A stretch of 14,742 nucleotides of DNA from Gammaproteobacteria bacterium (GTDB taxonomy: Bacteria > Pseudomonadota > Gammaproteobacteria > UBA5335), in assembly GCA_011620145.1 (NCBI GenBank), contig WOZT01000136.1:1-14742 (forward strand), in the 5' to 3' direction. Position numbers and translations under genes: made by a program. This document shows, piece by piece, positions 6,783 through 14,742 of the stretch (positions are counted from its first letter, which is position 1; every line of letters starts with the position of its first letter). The notes beneath the pieces are model-generated. The model was not told the origin of the DNA. It made no database searches and saw nothing but the letters and a program-made list of their open reading frames with translations.

Positions 6783-7926
6783 GGGATAACAACTCCTGGT
6801 ACAGTGCCATCAGGTGACCGGCCATGCGGGTCAGGGTCAATGGCCGTATCGTTGTCCGTCCGGCAGCGCCAATGCGGTCGCGCGTTTTTCGATCGCACAG
6901 GGTTTCCATGTGGCTGGCCAGTGCGTGAGTGTCCAGTGCGTCGCACAGCAAACCATTGTCGCCGCTGCGGATCAGGTCCACCGCGCCGCATTTGAAGCTG
7001 GTCACCACCGGCAGGCCGCTCGCCATGGCCTCCAGCACGACGTTGGCGAAGGGATCATAGAGGGTCGGCAACACCAGCGCGTCCGCCGCGCCGTACCAGG
7101 GCCGCACGTCCTGTTGCCGCCCCACCAGATGCACGCGCGCGCCCACCCCCAGGCGCCCGGCCAGGGCGCGGTAGCGGTTGGCATGCTTGTCCTGCCCTAC
7201 GGCGATCAGTTGGGCGTCGCGCTGCGGTAACTGCGCCAGGGCCGCAATGGCGCTGCCCAGGTTCTTGCGCTCGAAGCCCGAACCCACGAACAGGAAGACT
7301 GGCGCGCTGGCGGGAATGCCCAGCTTGGGGCGGATCTGCGCGGTTTCCCCGAGCAGTGCGTCCGGGCGGAAGTGATCGCTGTCCACGCCGTTGTAGATGA
7401 CCCGCAGCCGCGCCGGATCAACGCCATATTCCTGTGCCAGCTCGTCGGCGACCATCTGCGAATTGCAGATCACCGCCCGCAGCCGCGGGCTGGCATAGAG
7501 CCGGGCCTCCTCCGCCAGTTTGTAGCGGTGGTAGGGGCTGAGCCATTGGCCCAGCGATCCGCGCCAGCCGCGCGCGCGGTTGCGTTCGCGCAGCCACACA
7601 CGATGCACCCCGCCGCCCGCGCGGTACAGATGGCAGCACGGGATGCGGGTCTGGGACTGGATCAGGTCCGCGTCCAGCGTCGCCAGGGCGTGGCAGGCCG
7701 CGCGCGCAAAGCTGGCCTCGCGCCACAGGCGTCCGATGTGGAACGGATCGCAGCGCACCACCGAGACATCCGGTCCCGCCTCGGCGCCGTCCCAGCGCCG
7801 GGTCACCACCGTCAGGCGCACCGCATGCTCTCCGAGGGCGCCGAGCATGCGCGCCAGGATGCGTTCGGCGCCGCCGTCGGGTCGGTAGGCGGGATGGACG
7901 AAGGCAATGTGCAGTGGGCGGCTCAT
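6769..7926 (-). CDS. GT4 family glycosyltransferase (WaaG-like)
   Basis: A 385-residue GT-B retaining glycosyltransferase, likely adding a sugar to the LPS core from a nucleotide-sugar donor. The N-terminal acceptor domain starts HIAFVHPAYRPDGGAERIL (6-24), with the glycine-rich GGAER motif. The C-terminal donor domain contains FVGSGFERKNL (213-223), reminiscent of WaaG, and DPFANVVLEAMASGLPVV (291-308), where Asp291 and Glu299 form the EX7E-type pair with D replacing the first E. The reading frame is open for 38 residues further upstream, but the ATG at 7926 directly precedes the first beta strand and overlaps the upstream TGA as ATGA, so it is the true start. The exact sugar and linkage cannot be assigned. 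Confidence 0.9.
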   Translation of the reverse strand: MSRPLHIAFVHPAYRPDGGAERILARMLGALGEHAVRLTVVTRRWDGAEAGPDVSVVRCDPFHIGRLWREASFARAACHALATLDADLIQSQTRIPCCHLYRAGGGVHRVWLRERNRARGWRGSLGQWLSPYHRYKLAEEARLYASPRLRAVICNSQMVADELAQEYGVDPARLRVIYNGVDSDHFRPDALLGETAQIRPKLGIPASAPVFLFVGSGFERKNLGSAIAALAQLPQRDAQLIAVGQDKHANRYRALAGRLGVGARVHLVGRQQDVRPWYGAADALVLPTLYDPFANVVLEAMASGLPVVTSFKCGAVDLIRSGDNGLLCDALDTHALASHMETLCDRKTRDRIGAAGRTTIRPLTLTRMAGHLMALYQELLSLGPA

Positions 7927-8714
7927 GGCGGCGGTGGATCCTGCCGGTGCAGCGCATGTTCGAGCACGAAGGCGTATTTCGCAAAAGCGGCCAGCATGGA
8001 GGAGGCGGCAATGAGCAGCCCGCGCCAGCCGTCGCGCCACGCCTGCTGCACGATCAGGGTGCGCAGCAGCCGTCCCCAGGGAGACAGCAGCAGCTTGTGG
8101 GGTCGGAAACCTTCCCCGCAGGCAATCAAATCCTCGGCCCCGAGGCGTGCGTAGGTCAGGGTGCGCCGCAGGTGTTCATCCAGCGTTTGGTAGGACTCGT
8201 GCAGCAGATCCCCTGCCAGGCGATCGGTCGGACCCGCCACTTCCAGGTGTTCATGCACCTGGCCGCCGACCCAGCGGGCGTCGTCGCGTGCCACCAGTCG
8301 CAGCCGCCATTCCGGTGTCCATGCGTGGCGCAGCCAAGCGCCCAGGTAGCGGTTGCGCCGATTGAGCCAGTAGCCCCGAATGGGCGGCATTCCTTCGGCA
8401 AACAATGCCCGGATCGCGGCGGCCAGATCGGGAGAGAGCGCCTCGTCGGCATCCAGGCTCAGTACCCAGGGCTGGCGGCAGGCCGCCAGGGCGCGATTTT
8501 TCTGGGCCGTGAAGCCCGGCCAGTCGGTGATTTCAACGCGGGCACCAAAGCGCTGGGCAATCGCCACGGTGGCATCGGTCGAGCCCGAATCCAGCACCAC
8601 AATCTCTGCGGCGAGTCCGGCCACGCTCTCCAGACAGCGCGGCAGATTGGCTGCTTCATTGAGGGTAATGACCGCCACCGCGAGGGGCGGGGGCGCCGCG
8701 AGCAACGGATTCAT
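7923..8714 (-). CDS. GT2 glycosyltransferase, WaaE/KdtX-like
   Basis: A 263-residue inverting GT-A enzyme. It resembles the WaaE/KdtX group of LPS core beta-glucosyltransferases: AVAVITLNEAANLPRCLES (12-30), VVLDSGSTDAT (39-49), a conserved DWPGFTAQKNRAL (64-76), the metal-binding LDADEAL (87-93), then RNRYLGAW (120-127) and GGQVHEHLEV (150-159). A hydrophobic segment near 232-252 may bind the membrane. The frame is open another 48 codons upstream, but those residues are low-complexity Pro/Ala/Arg; the ATG at 8714 overlaps the preceding TGA as ATGA and fits the family's N-terminus. Its own stop overlaps the GT4 start the same way. The role in core extension is inferred from family and context. 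Confidence 0.9.
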   Translation of the reverse strand: MNPLLAAPPPLAVAVITLNEAANLPRCLESVAGLAAEIVVLDSGSTDATVAIAQRFGARVEITDWPGFTAQKNRALAACRQPWVLSLDADEALSPDLAAAIRALFAEGMPPIRGYWLNRRNRYLGAWLRHAWTPEWRLRLVARDDARWVGGQVHEHLEVAGPTDRLAGDLLHESYQTLDEHLRRTLTYARLGAEDLIACGEGFRPHKLLLSPWGRLLRTLIVQQAWRDGWRGLLIAASSMLAAFAKYAFVLEHALHRQDPPPP

Positions 8715-9634
8715 GACCGCATTTCTCGCCACAGGGTGCGCAGGTACTTGAACAAAGGGCCGGGGCGCAGGACGGCGGCGGGATGCAGGCGCAGGGCCTG
8801 ATGAAAATGCCGGCGCGCTTCCTGTTGGCGCCCGGCGCGCGTCAGGGTCCGAAAACACAGCAGATGCCGGTCCGCCTCAAACGCTGGCCGCGCGGCCAGG
8901 AAAGGCGCAGGCAGCCGGGTCGGGTCGAACAACAGACCAGCCACCTGCGGACCGGCTTGCAGGAGGGAGTGGGTGTCATGGCGCAGACTCGCCGCATGGC
9001 GGTATTTCACCCCCAGTACATCGGGCAGGCTGCGGCTGCGGCCCAGCGCCAGCATCTGTGCAAACAACACGACGTCTTCGTTGTTGCGCAAGGCCTCGGG
9101 GTAGCCCAGCCGACAAGCCAGTTCCCGACGCAGCAGCACCGCGCCATGGCTTGGCCCCACCTCTTCGCCGCGCAGAAAAGTACGAAAATCCTGCTGGGGA
9201 TCGCCGCTCCAAGCTTTTGGAATCAGCGTCTTGCGGCTGCCATCCAGCCGTACTACGGTGTGACCGCCGAACAGCAGATCCACCGGGCCGTGCCGGTTCA
9301 GATTCTCCCGCAGTCGGGCGATGGCTTCCGGCAGCAGGGCATCGTCCGCATCCAGGCAAAGCACATAACTGCCGCGCGCCGCAGCCATGCCACAATTGCG
9401 CGCTGCGGCTGGGCCGGCGTTGCATTGGGTGAGAACGCGGATACGCGCCGGGTCGCAAGCGGCATAGCGACGGGCCAGGGCGAGGGTGCCGTCTCGTGAG
9501 CCGTCGTCCACGACGATCAGCTCCCAATCCGTATCGCTTTGGGCCACCACCGAATCCAGCGCACGCGTCAAAAAGCCCTCGGCCTGATAAGCCGGGACGA
9601 TCACGGAAATCAACAGGGGGGCATTCGGACTCAC
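8711..9634 (-). CDS. GT2 family glycosyltransferase
   Basis: A 307-residue GT-A glycosyltransferase. The core reads LLISVIVPAYQAEGFLTRAL (7-26), ELIVVDDGSRDGT (38-50), NAGPAAARN (72-80) and the metal-binding LDADDALLP (94-102), followed by a less conserved acceptor half ending in a basic tail. The frame extends far upstream through the ligase gene without resemblance to any family. I therefore place the start at the GTG at 9634, which overlaps the ligase TGA as GTGA and yields MSPNAPLLISVIVPAY. The bases before it are pyrimidine-rich with no Shine-Dalgarno, which fits translation by re-initiation after the upstream stop. Donor and acceptor are unknown; context suggests LPS core or a short surface glycan. 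Confidence 0.88.
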   Translation of the reverse strand: MSPNAPLLISVIVPAYQAEGFLTRALDSVVAQSDTDWELIVVDDGSRDGTLALARRYAACDPARIRVLTQCNAGPAAARNCGMAAARGSYVLCLDADDALLPEAIARLRENLNRHGPVDLLFGGHTVVRLDGSRKTLIPKAWSGDPQQDFRTFLRGEEVGPSHGAVLLRRELACRLGYPEALRNNEDVVLFAQMLALGRSRSLPDVLGVKYRHAASLRHDTHSLLQAGPQVAGLLFDPTRLPAPFLAARPAFEADRHLLCFRTLTRAGRQQEARRHFHQALRLHPAAVLRPGPLFKYLRTLWREMRS

Positions 9635-10974
9635 GGGAGAGACGGCCGACGAAACCAGAAAGCGGGTGAGTACAGGCCGCCCCAGAACAGGGCGAGATAA
9701 GGCCAGAAAATCCATTTGGTGATGTGAGCCTCGCTGCAATTGGCCACCACGAACATCACGAAAACCGCCCATTGCATCAGCAAAAAACGCCCCGGTAGCC
9801 GGCCGGTCCGGTAGGCCCACCAACCCCCTCGCGCGCTGAGCACCGCAAAGGCGAGGAACAGGCCCACACCCACCACGCCTGTCGACACCAACAGTTCCAG
9901 CCAACTGTTGTGCAAGTGTGTGAATTCGGTGTCGTCTGGTTGACGTGGTAGATCGTTGGCCGCCATCAGTGGCCATACGCTGCCGACACCGACACCGAGC
10001 CACGGGGATTCCTGCCAGGTGGACCAGCCCCAGTGCCACAGATGGAGGCGTATCCCCAGAGAGGTATTGGGCGCGTTTTGCCATTGTCCCGATTCAATCG
10101 CCTGAAATACAGCGTTTTCCTCGCCGAAGCGAGCGGCAATGTGGGGCCATTGCCCGACCCCAACCGCGACCAGTAGCAGCACCCCGACCGCAATTCCGCC
10201 GAGCGCCAGCCCGCGATTTTCAAGGTGGGGACGGGCGATCAATATCGCCGGCAGGGTAGCTGCCAGTCCCGCTGCCACGCCTACCCAGGCGCCCCGTGTC
10301 TGGGTGAACAGCAAGCCCACCGTCGTGAGCAGGATGGCCAGGCCCCACAGCGCCACGCGCAGGCGAAAATGTTGCTTGAGCCGATCACCCCAGACATCGT
10401 GTGCCAGAAACAACAGCCCCAGCAGCGCGATACCGAAAAATAGCCCGCTGCGCTGAGGATTCATGCCGAAGCGCAGTCGATTCCCCGCCAAGCCATTTTG
10501 CCAATAGAGCGGGTAGAGAAAGTAGGGCAGCATGAGGAAGGCAAAGGCGAGGAACAGCACCGCATAGAGGCGACGAATGGCGCGCCAGTCGCCACCCAGC
10601 CACCAGGCCACCAGCACAATGAAGCCCAGTTTCACCCACTGCCGCGCGACGAAGAACTGACTGCCCAGCGAACCGGGCACCCAGTGGCTGCCCACCACGC
10701 AGGAAATGCCCAGATACGCAGCCCACAACAGCAACAGCCGGAAAATCCCATCCTGCAGCAGTCGGTCCCCGGCCACTCGCCAACTGACCACCAAGACCAG
10801 CAGCATCAGCCATTCACCCAGGAGGCACAGGTTTCCGACGTAGGGCGCGTTCTTGTCCAGGGTGAGCATAGCGGCATACAGCGCCAGCCCCGCCAGGCCC
10901 ACCTGTTCCAGGGCCGGATGGACCGCGCGCGGCTGGGCGCTGGGAAACCACTGGCGAGGGGCGGTCAGATTCAT
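9631..10974 (-). CDS. O-antigen ligase/polymerase-like polytopic membrane protein (Wzy_C type)
   Basis: A 447-residue integral membrane protein with about ten or more hydrophobic segments. Near residues 226-230 it has TRGAW and at 353-367 the HLHNSWLELLVSTG signature of the Wzy_C superfamily. The large loop between these (about 275-352) is expected to be periplasmic and holds the conserved SLGIRLHLW region. WaaL ligases attach undecaprenyl-linked polysaccharide to lipid A-core, while Wzy enzymes polymerise O-units; the two cannot be separated by sequence alone. Sitting at the head of a core glycosyltransferase operon favours ligase. The open frame extends 41 codons further, but the ATG at 10974 is preferred because the extra residues look non-coding and would overlap hrpB. 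No clear Shine-Dalgarno is seen. Confidence 0.85.
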   Translation of the reverse strand: MNLTAPRQWFPSAQPRAVHPALEQVGLAGLALYAAMLTLDKNAPYVGNLCLLGEWLMLLVLVVSWRVAGDRLLQDGIFRLLLLWAAYLGISCVVGSHWVPGSLGSQFFVARQWVKLGFIVLVAWWLGGDWRAIRRLYAVLFLAFAFLMLPYFLYPLYWQNGLAGNRLRFGMNPQRSGLFFGIALLGLLFLAHDVWGDRLKQHFRLRVALWGLAILLTTVGLLFTQTRGAWVGVAAGLAATLPAILIARPHLENRGLALGGIAVGVLLLVAVGVGQWPHIAARFGEENAVFQAIESGQWQNAPNTSLGIRLHLWHWGWSTWQESPWLGVGVGSVWPLMAANDLPRQPDDTEFTHLHNSWLELLVSTGVVGVGLFLAFAVLSARGGWWAYRTGRLPGRFLLMQWAVFVMFVVANCSEAHITKWIFWPYLALFWGGLYSPAFWFRRPSLP

Positions 10975-11090
10975 CGTGGACTCAGGGGGGTGGTGCGGCG
11001 GGCGGTGCCCGAGGCGGAAAAAGATAGCATTATTCGCCGCCCCGGTTCCGGCCTTGGGCTTGGGTACAATGATGCGATGACGAGGTTGCC
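10975..11090. promoter_or_regulatory. Divergent promoter region between LPS operon and hrpB
   Basis: This 116-bp gap must drive both the minus-strand LPS operon and hrpB. On the plus strand TACAAT (11065-11070, 5 of 6 to a -10) lies 20 bases before the hrpB GTG. On the minus strand AATAAT (11034-11029, 5 of 6) lies about 54 bases before the ligase ATG. Neither has a convincing -35, so exact promoters are unproven. Confidence 0.3.
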
Positions 11091-13583
11091 GTGACATCCG
11101 CCCTGCCCATCACCCCCCTGTTGCCCGAAATCAGCCGCCTGCTGGCTGCGCGCGGCGTCCTGGTGCTGCAGGCGGCGCCAGGGGCGGGCAAGACCACGGC
11201 CGTTCCCCCCGCGCTGCTGGACGCTCCCTGGCTGGCGGGGCGGCGCATCCTGATGCTGGAGCCGCGCCGGCTCGCCGCCATCATGGCCGCCCGGCGCATG
11301 GCCGCGCAGCGCCATGAAGCGGTGGGCGAGACCGTGGGTTACCGCGTGCGTCTGGAACAACGCATCGGTCCGCGCACCCGCATCGAGGTCGTGACCGATG
11401 GCATTTTCACCCGCCTGATCCAGAGCGATCCCGCCTTGAGCGATTACGGCCTGGTGATCTTCGATGAATGCCATGAACGCAGCCTGCAGGCCGACCTGGG
11501 GCTGGCGCTGGCGCTCGAGACGCGCGCGGCCTTGCGGGCGGATCTGCGGCTGCTGGCGATGAGCGCCACGGTGGCAGGCCAGGCCCACGCCCGCCTGCTG
11601 GGGGATGCCCCGGTCCTGGAATGCCCCGGGCGAGCGTATCCGGTGGCGCTGCATTATGCGCCCGGCCCGGTATCGGCGCCGGGCCGGGCGGCAGCGGCGC
11701 AGCGGGTCGCCGCCGTGCGGCGCGCGCTCACCGAAACCGATGGCGGCATTCTGGTCTTCCTGCCCGGCGTCCCCGAAATCCGTCATCTCGCCACCGATCT
11801 GGAACAGGCCGATCTGGGCGCCGCCGTGCGGATCCTGCCGCTGTATGGTGACCAGGCGCCGGAGGCGCAGGAAGCGGCCCTGATGCCCGCTCCCGCCGGG
11901 GTGCGCAAGCTGGTGCTGTCCACCGCCGTGGCCGAAACCAGCCTCACGCTGGCGGACATCACCACCGTCATTGATACGGGCTGGTCGCGCACCGTGCGCT
12001 TCGATCCGGCGCGGGCAATGGAGCATCTGATCACCGTGCCGGTGTCCCGCGCGGCAGCCGACCAGCGCGCGGGCCGCGCCGGGCGCCAGGGACCGGGAGT
12101 CTGTTACCGCCTGTATGCCGAGTCGGCCTACGACCGGGCCCCGGCGCAGGACGAACCGGAGATACGCCAGGCCGACCTGGCTGGACTGGCGTTGGAGCTG
12201 GCGGTGTGGGGTGTCGCCGACCCGCTCGCCCTGCGCTGGCTGGACGCCCCGCATCCGGCCCGCTTTGCCCAGGCCCGCGCGCTGCTGCGCGCCTTGGCGG
12301 CCCTGGACGGGCACAACCGGATCACGCCCCACGGCCGCGCCATGGCCCAACTGGGCGTGCATCCGCGCCTCGCGCATCTGCTGCTGCGAGCCCGCGCGGC
12401 GGGGCAGGGGCGTTTGGCCTGCCGGGTCGCCGCCGTTGTGGAGAGTCGCGACGCCCTGCGCCAGACCCAGGCGGCGCCTTCGGTGGACCTCCATGATCGA
12501 CTCGCCTTGTTTGATGCCTCGACCGGGGGTGCTGCGGCCTCGCTGCGGCGTTTGGCGGACCAGTTGGCGCGGCGACTGGGGGAATCGGGCGCGGTTGAGG
12601 CGCCACGGGATGCGGATACCGTGGGTGAACTGGTGGCCTGGGCTTACCCCGAGCGCATCGCCCAGCGCCAGGGGCCGGGGGTGTACCGCCTGGTGTCGGG
12701 CCGGCGCGCGCGGCTCGATCCCGGCGATGCGCTGGCGGGCGCGCCTTATCTCGCCGTGGCGCGGCTGGAAGGAGGCGACACCGAGGCGCGCATCCATCTG
12801 GCGGCGCCCCTGTCGGAGGCGGCCCTGGTCGCGGTGGCCGGTGAGCGCATGACAGAGGAAACCGCGGTCGCGTTCGATGCGGCGCTGAATGGCATGGTCG
12901 CGCGGCGCCGACAGTGTCTGGGCGCGCTGGTGCTGCGGGAAACGCCACTTCCCAAGCCCGCTGCCGCGGACCTGCTTGCGGCCTGGATCGCATGGCTGTC
13001 GGGCGCCGGCTGGGAACGGCTGCCCTGGACCGGGGAGGCCGGCCGGCTGCGCGCGCGCCTGGCCTGCATGGCGCGTCTGGAGCCGGCGGGCGGCTGGCCG
13101 GAGATGGATGATATGGCCTTGCGGGAAGGACTGGCCGCTTGGCTGGGGCCCTACCTCGCGGGCATCACGCGCCTGGCCCAGATCGACGAGAACCTGTTGC
13201 AGGCTGCCCTGTCCGCCACCCTGCCGGCCGGTGGCCGCCAGCGGTTGGACCGGGCCTTGCCGACCCATTTCCCGGCGCCCGGCGGCAGCCGTGTGGCGAT
13301 TGATTACGCCCAAGATCCGCCCGTGCTGGCCGTTAAATTGCAAGAGCTGTTCGGCGTGCGGGAAACGCCCCGTCTGGCGGATGGCCGGCTGCCGCTGGTG
13401 GTGCACCTGTTGTCCCCGGCCGGGCGCCCGCTGGCGATCACGGCGGATCTTTCCAGTTTCTGGCAACAGGCCTATCCCGAGGTGAGAAAGCAAATGCGCG
13501 GACGCTACCCCCGACACCCCTGGCCCGATGATCCGCTGAACGCCGTGCCCACGGCCCGGGTCAAGCCCAGGATCGCGCCATGA
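11091..13583 (+). CDS. hrpB: ATP-dependent helicase HrpB
   Basis: An 830-residue DEAH/RHA-type superfamily 2 helicase of the HrpB family, whose cellular RNA-related function remains poorly defined. Motifs in order: Walker A APGAGKTT (29-36), motif II DECH (125-128, where DEFH or DEAH is usual), SAT (158-160), ILVFLPGVPEI (220-230), STAVAETSLT (277-286), and motif VI QRAGRAGR (325-332). The ratchet/helical region follows, then the HrpB-specific C-terminal domain ending near RYPRHPWPDDPLNAVP, a hallmark that separates HrpB from HrpA. Length matches the family (about 810-850). The start is a GTG at 11091 with GAGG (11082-11085) five bases upstream; earlier in-frame starts are not supported. It diverges from the LPS operon, and its stop overlaps the next gene's start by ATGA. 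Confidence 0.95.
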   Translation: MTSALPITPLLPEISRLLAARGVLVLQAAPGAGKTTAVPPALLDAPWLAGRRILMLEPRRLAAIMAARRMAAQRHEAVGETVGYRVRLEQRIGPRTRIEVVTDGIFTRLIQSDPALSDYGLVIFDECHERSLQADLGLALALETRAALRADLRLLAMSATVAGQAHARLLGDAPVLECPGRAYPVALHYAPGPVSAPGRAAAAQRVAAVRRALTETDGGILVFLPGVPEIRHLATDLEQADLGAAVRILPLYGDQAPEAQEAALMPAPAGVRKLVLSTAVAETSLTLADITTVIDTGWSRTVRFDPARAMEHLITVPVSRAAADQRAGRAGRQGPGVCYRLYAESAYDRAPAQDEPEIRQADLAGLALELAVWGVADPLALRWLDAPHPARFAQARALLRALAALDGHNRITPHGRAMAQLGVHPRLAHLLLRARAAGQGRLACRVAAVVESRDALRQTQAAPSVDLHDRLALFDASTGGAAASLRRLADQLARRLGESGAVEAPRDADTVGELVAWAYPERIAQRQGPGVYRLVSGRRARLDPGDALAGAPYLAVARLEGGDTEARIHLAAPLSEAALVAVAGERMTEETAVAFDAALNGMVARRRQCLGALVLRETPLPKPAAADLLAAWIAWLSGAGWERLPWTGEAGRLRARLACMARLEPAGGWPEMDDMALREGLAAWLGPYLAGITRLAQIDENLLQAALSATLPAGGRQRLDRALPTHFPAPGGSRVAIDYAQDPPVLAVKLQELFGVRETPRLADGRLPLVVHLLSPAGRPLAITADLSSFWQQAYPEVRKQMRGRYPRHPWPDDPLNAVPTARVKPRIAP

Positions 13584-14742
13584 ACGGTCGCGAGACGGCT
13601 GGCTCGGCGATGCTTCTGCCGGATTACGCGGGGGGCAGCCTGCTCAATCTCATGGCCAGCATCGAGGCCGCCTGTGGTGGGCCGGGACGCGGCTATGCGC
13701 CCCTGCGCCAGGCGCCGCCGGAACTCGGCACGGTGCGTCATCTGGTGCTGCTGGTGGTGGACGGCATGGGCGAGGTACTGCTTCAGAGCGGACCGGCGGG
13801 GGCCTTCATGCGCGCGCACCAGCGTGGCGTCATGACCTCGGTGTTCCCGACCACCACCGCCAGCGCCATCACCACCGTGCTGACCGGTCTCGCGCCCGCC
13901 GCCCATGGCTTGACCGGCTGGCATCTGTATGCCGGTGAACTGGACCAGGTGATTGCGCCGCTGCCCTTGTGGGCGCGCGGCAAGCGCCATCCCGATGCGC
14001 ACGCGGAACGCTGGTGCAAACAGGTGTTCGTCGCGGATCCCCTGGCCGATCGGCTGGCGCGGGAGTGCCATGTGGTGTCGCCCTGGTTCATCTGCGATTC
14101 GCCCTATAACCTCCATCACACCGGAAAGGCGGAGCGCTGGCCTTACCGGGGGCTGGACGGCCTGTTCGAAACCCTGGAAAAGCTGCTGCGCCAGGCCGAC
14201 GCCCCCACTTACACCTACGCCTATTACGGCGAGATCGACCGCCTGGGCCATGAATTCGGCATCGGCAGCCCCCAGGTCGCCGCCGAGCTGGCCGCGGTCG
14301 ACCAGGCGCTGGAGGCGTTTGCCGGTCGCGTTCGCGGGCTGGATGTGGGCGTGGTGGCCACCGCCGACCATGGTTTCCTGGACAACCCGCCGTCGCAGCA
14401 GATCCAACTGGCCGACCACCCCCAACTCGCCAACGCACTCTATCGCCCGCTGTGCGGCGAGCGGCGGCTTGCCTACGCCTATGTGCGGCCCGAGCGCCAG
14501 GCGGACTTCAAGGCCACCTTGGCGCGCGAGCTGGACCGTTGCGTCACGGCGGTGGACCGCGACACGGTATTGGCCGAGGGCTGGTACGGGCCGGGACCCG
14601 CGCATCCCCGGCTGGCCGAGCGGGTGGGGGAGCTGGTACTGGTGATGCAGGCGCCCTGGGTCATCATCGACCAGGTGCCCGGCGAGCGCCCCCATGACCA
14701 GGTCGGCGTCCATGGCGGCGTCAGCGCGGCGGAAATGCAGAT
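13580..14742 (+). CDS. Alkaline-phosphatase-superfamily phosphodiesterase/nucleotide pyrophosphatase (partial at window end)
   Basis: At least 387 residues, open to the window edge. It is a type I phosphodiesterase/nucleotide pyrophosphatase-like member of the alkaline phosphatase superfamily, which uses two metal ions and a Thr/Ser nucleophile on phosphoesters. Metal and nucleophile sites are all visible: VVDGMG with Asp61, the nucleophile run FPTTTAS (Thr91-93), YGEIDRLGHEFG with Asp220 and His224, TADHGF with Asp263 and His264, and GVHGGVSAAEM with His378. The last motif normally lies close to the C-terminus, so probably only a short tail is missing. No signal peptide is apparent, so it is likely cytoplasmic. 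The ATG at 13580 overlaps the hrpB TGA (ATGA), with AGGA seven bases upstream, indicating an operon with hrpB. The substrate is not predictable. Confidence 0.88.
   Translation, partial: MNGRETAGSAMLLPDYAGGSLLNLMASIEAACGGPGRGYAPLRQAPPELGTVRHLVLLVVDGMGEVLLQSGPAGAFMRAHQRGVMTSVFPTTTASAITTVLTGLAPAAHGLTGWHLYAGELDQVIAPLPLWARGKRHPDAHAERWCKQVFVADPLADRLARECHVVSPWFICDSPYNLHHTGKAERWPYRGLDGLFETLEKLLRQADAPTYTYAYYGEIDRLGHEFGIGSPQVAAELAAVDQALEAFAGRVRGLDVGVVATADHGFLDNPPSQQIQLADHPQLANALYRPLCGERRLAYAYVRPERQADFKATLARELDRCVTAVDRDTVLAEGWYGPGPAHPRLAERVGELVLVMQAPWVIIDQVPGERPHDQVGVHGGVSAAEMQ

Noticed and set aside
7927..8040. N-terminal extension of the GT4 frame upstream of 7926 (similarly 8715-8858, 9635-10084 and 10975-11097 for the next three genes)
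   Set aside because: The extra residues are low-complexity and overlap the upstream gene; the overlapping ATG/GTG starts fit family N-termini.
10971..13517. 848-codon open frame antisense to hrpB
   Set aside because: It mirrors hrpB almost end to end, is rich in Arg/Gly/Gln/His low-complexity sequence with no family motif, and is expected from strong GC bias at third codon positions.
13505..14713. 402-codon minus-strand frame at the window end
   Set aside because: The opposite strand encodes an intact phosphodiesterase with all metal ligands, coupled to hrpB; the minus frame is compositional.

Overview
This window is ordinary-looking chromosomal DNA from a GC-rich Gram-negative bacterium. 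It carries a block of lipopolysaccharide (LPS) core glycosyltransferases, a lipid A-type acyltransferase, an O-antigen ligase-like membrane protein and the proteobacterial helicase HrpB. That set points to a proteobacterium, most likely a gammaproteobacterium, but I cannot place it more precisely without a search. Coding density is high. I see no rRNA, tRNA, CRISPR array, insertion sequence or phage gene.

Layout. (1) At 15-1497, on the minus strand, there is a two-gene unit: a secreted PHB-depolymerase/LpqC-like esterase followed one base later by a small DUF1232 membrane protein. (2) After a 103-bp divergent gap holding a perfect 9-bp tandem repeat come two plus-strand phosphoesterases of unrelated mechanism: an exported PhoD (1601-3364) and a YfcE/MJ0936-type metallophosphoesterase (3530-4183). 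(3) From 10974 down to 4301, on the minus strand, lies an LPS/surface glycan assembly cluster. In transcription order it is: O-antigen ligase-like polytopic protein, GT2, a WaaE/KdtX-like GT2, a GT4, an LpxL/HtrB-type acyltransferase and, after a gap of about 385 bp, a GT9 heptosyltransferase. The first four genes are joined by 4-base GTGA/ATGA overlaps and the fifth starts 14 bases inside the fourth, so these five are almost certainly one translationally coupled operon. (4) Diverging from it is hrpB (11091-13583), whose stop overlaps by ATGA the start of an alkaline-phosphatase-superfamily phosphodiesterase (13580 to the window end, cut off at its C-terminus).

How they work together. The minus-strand cluster plausibly builds and acylates the LPS core/lipid A and attaches a polymer: GT9, GT4 and GT2 enzymes add sugars on the cytoplasmic face, the acyltransferase acts at the inner membrane, and the polytopic ligase joins glycan in the periplasm. 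The phosphoesterases and the esterase are separate functions; nothing in the sequence links them mechanistically to LPS.

Four track starts were moved inward by sequence evidence: GT4 to 7926, WaaE-like GT2 to 8714, GT2 to a GTG at 9634, and the ligase to 10974. The GT9 start is also set inward (5401), but less surely. I found no convincing undescribed system. The points most worth a second look are the tandem repeat lying on a candidate leaderless promoter, the poorly explained 5402-5786 gap, the acyltransferase inside the glycosyltransferase operon, and the hrpB-phosphodiesterase coupling.
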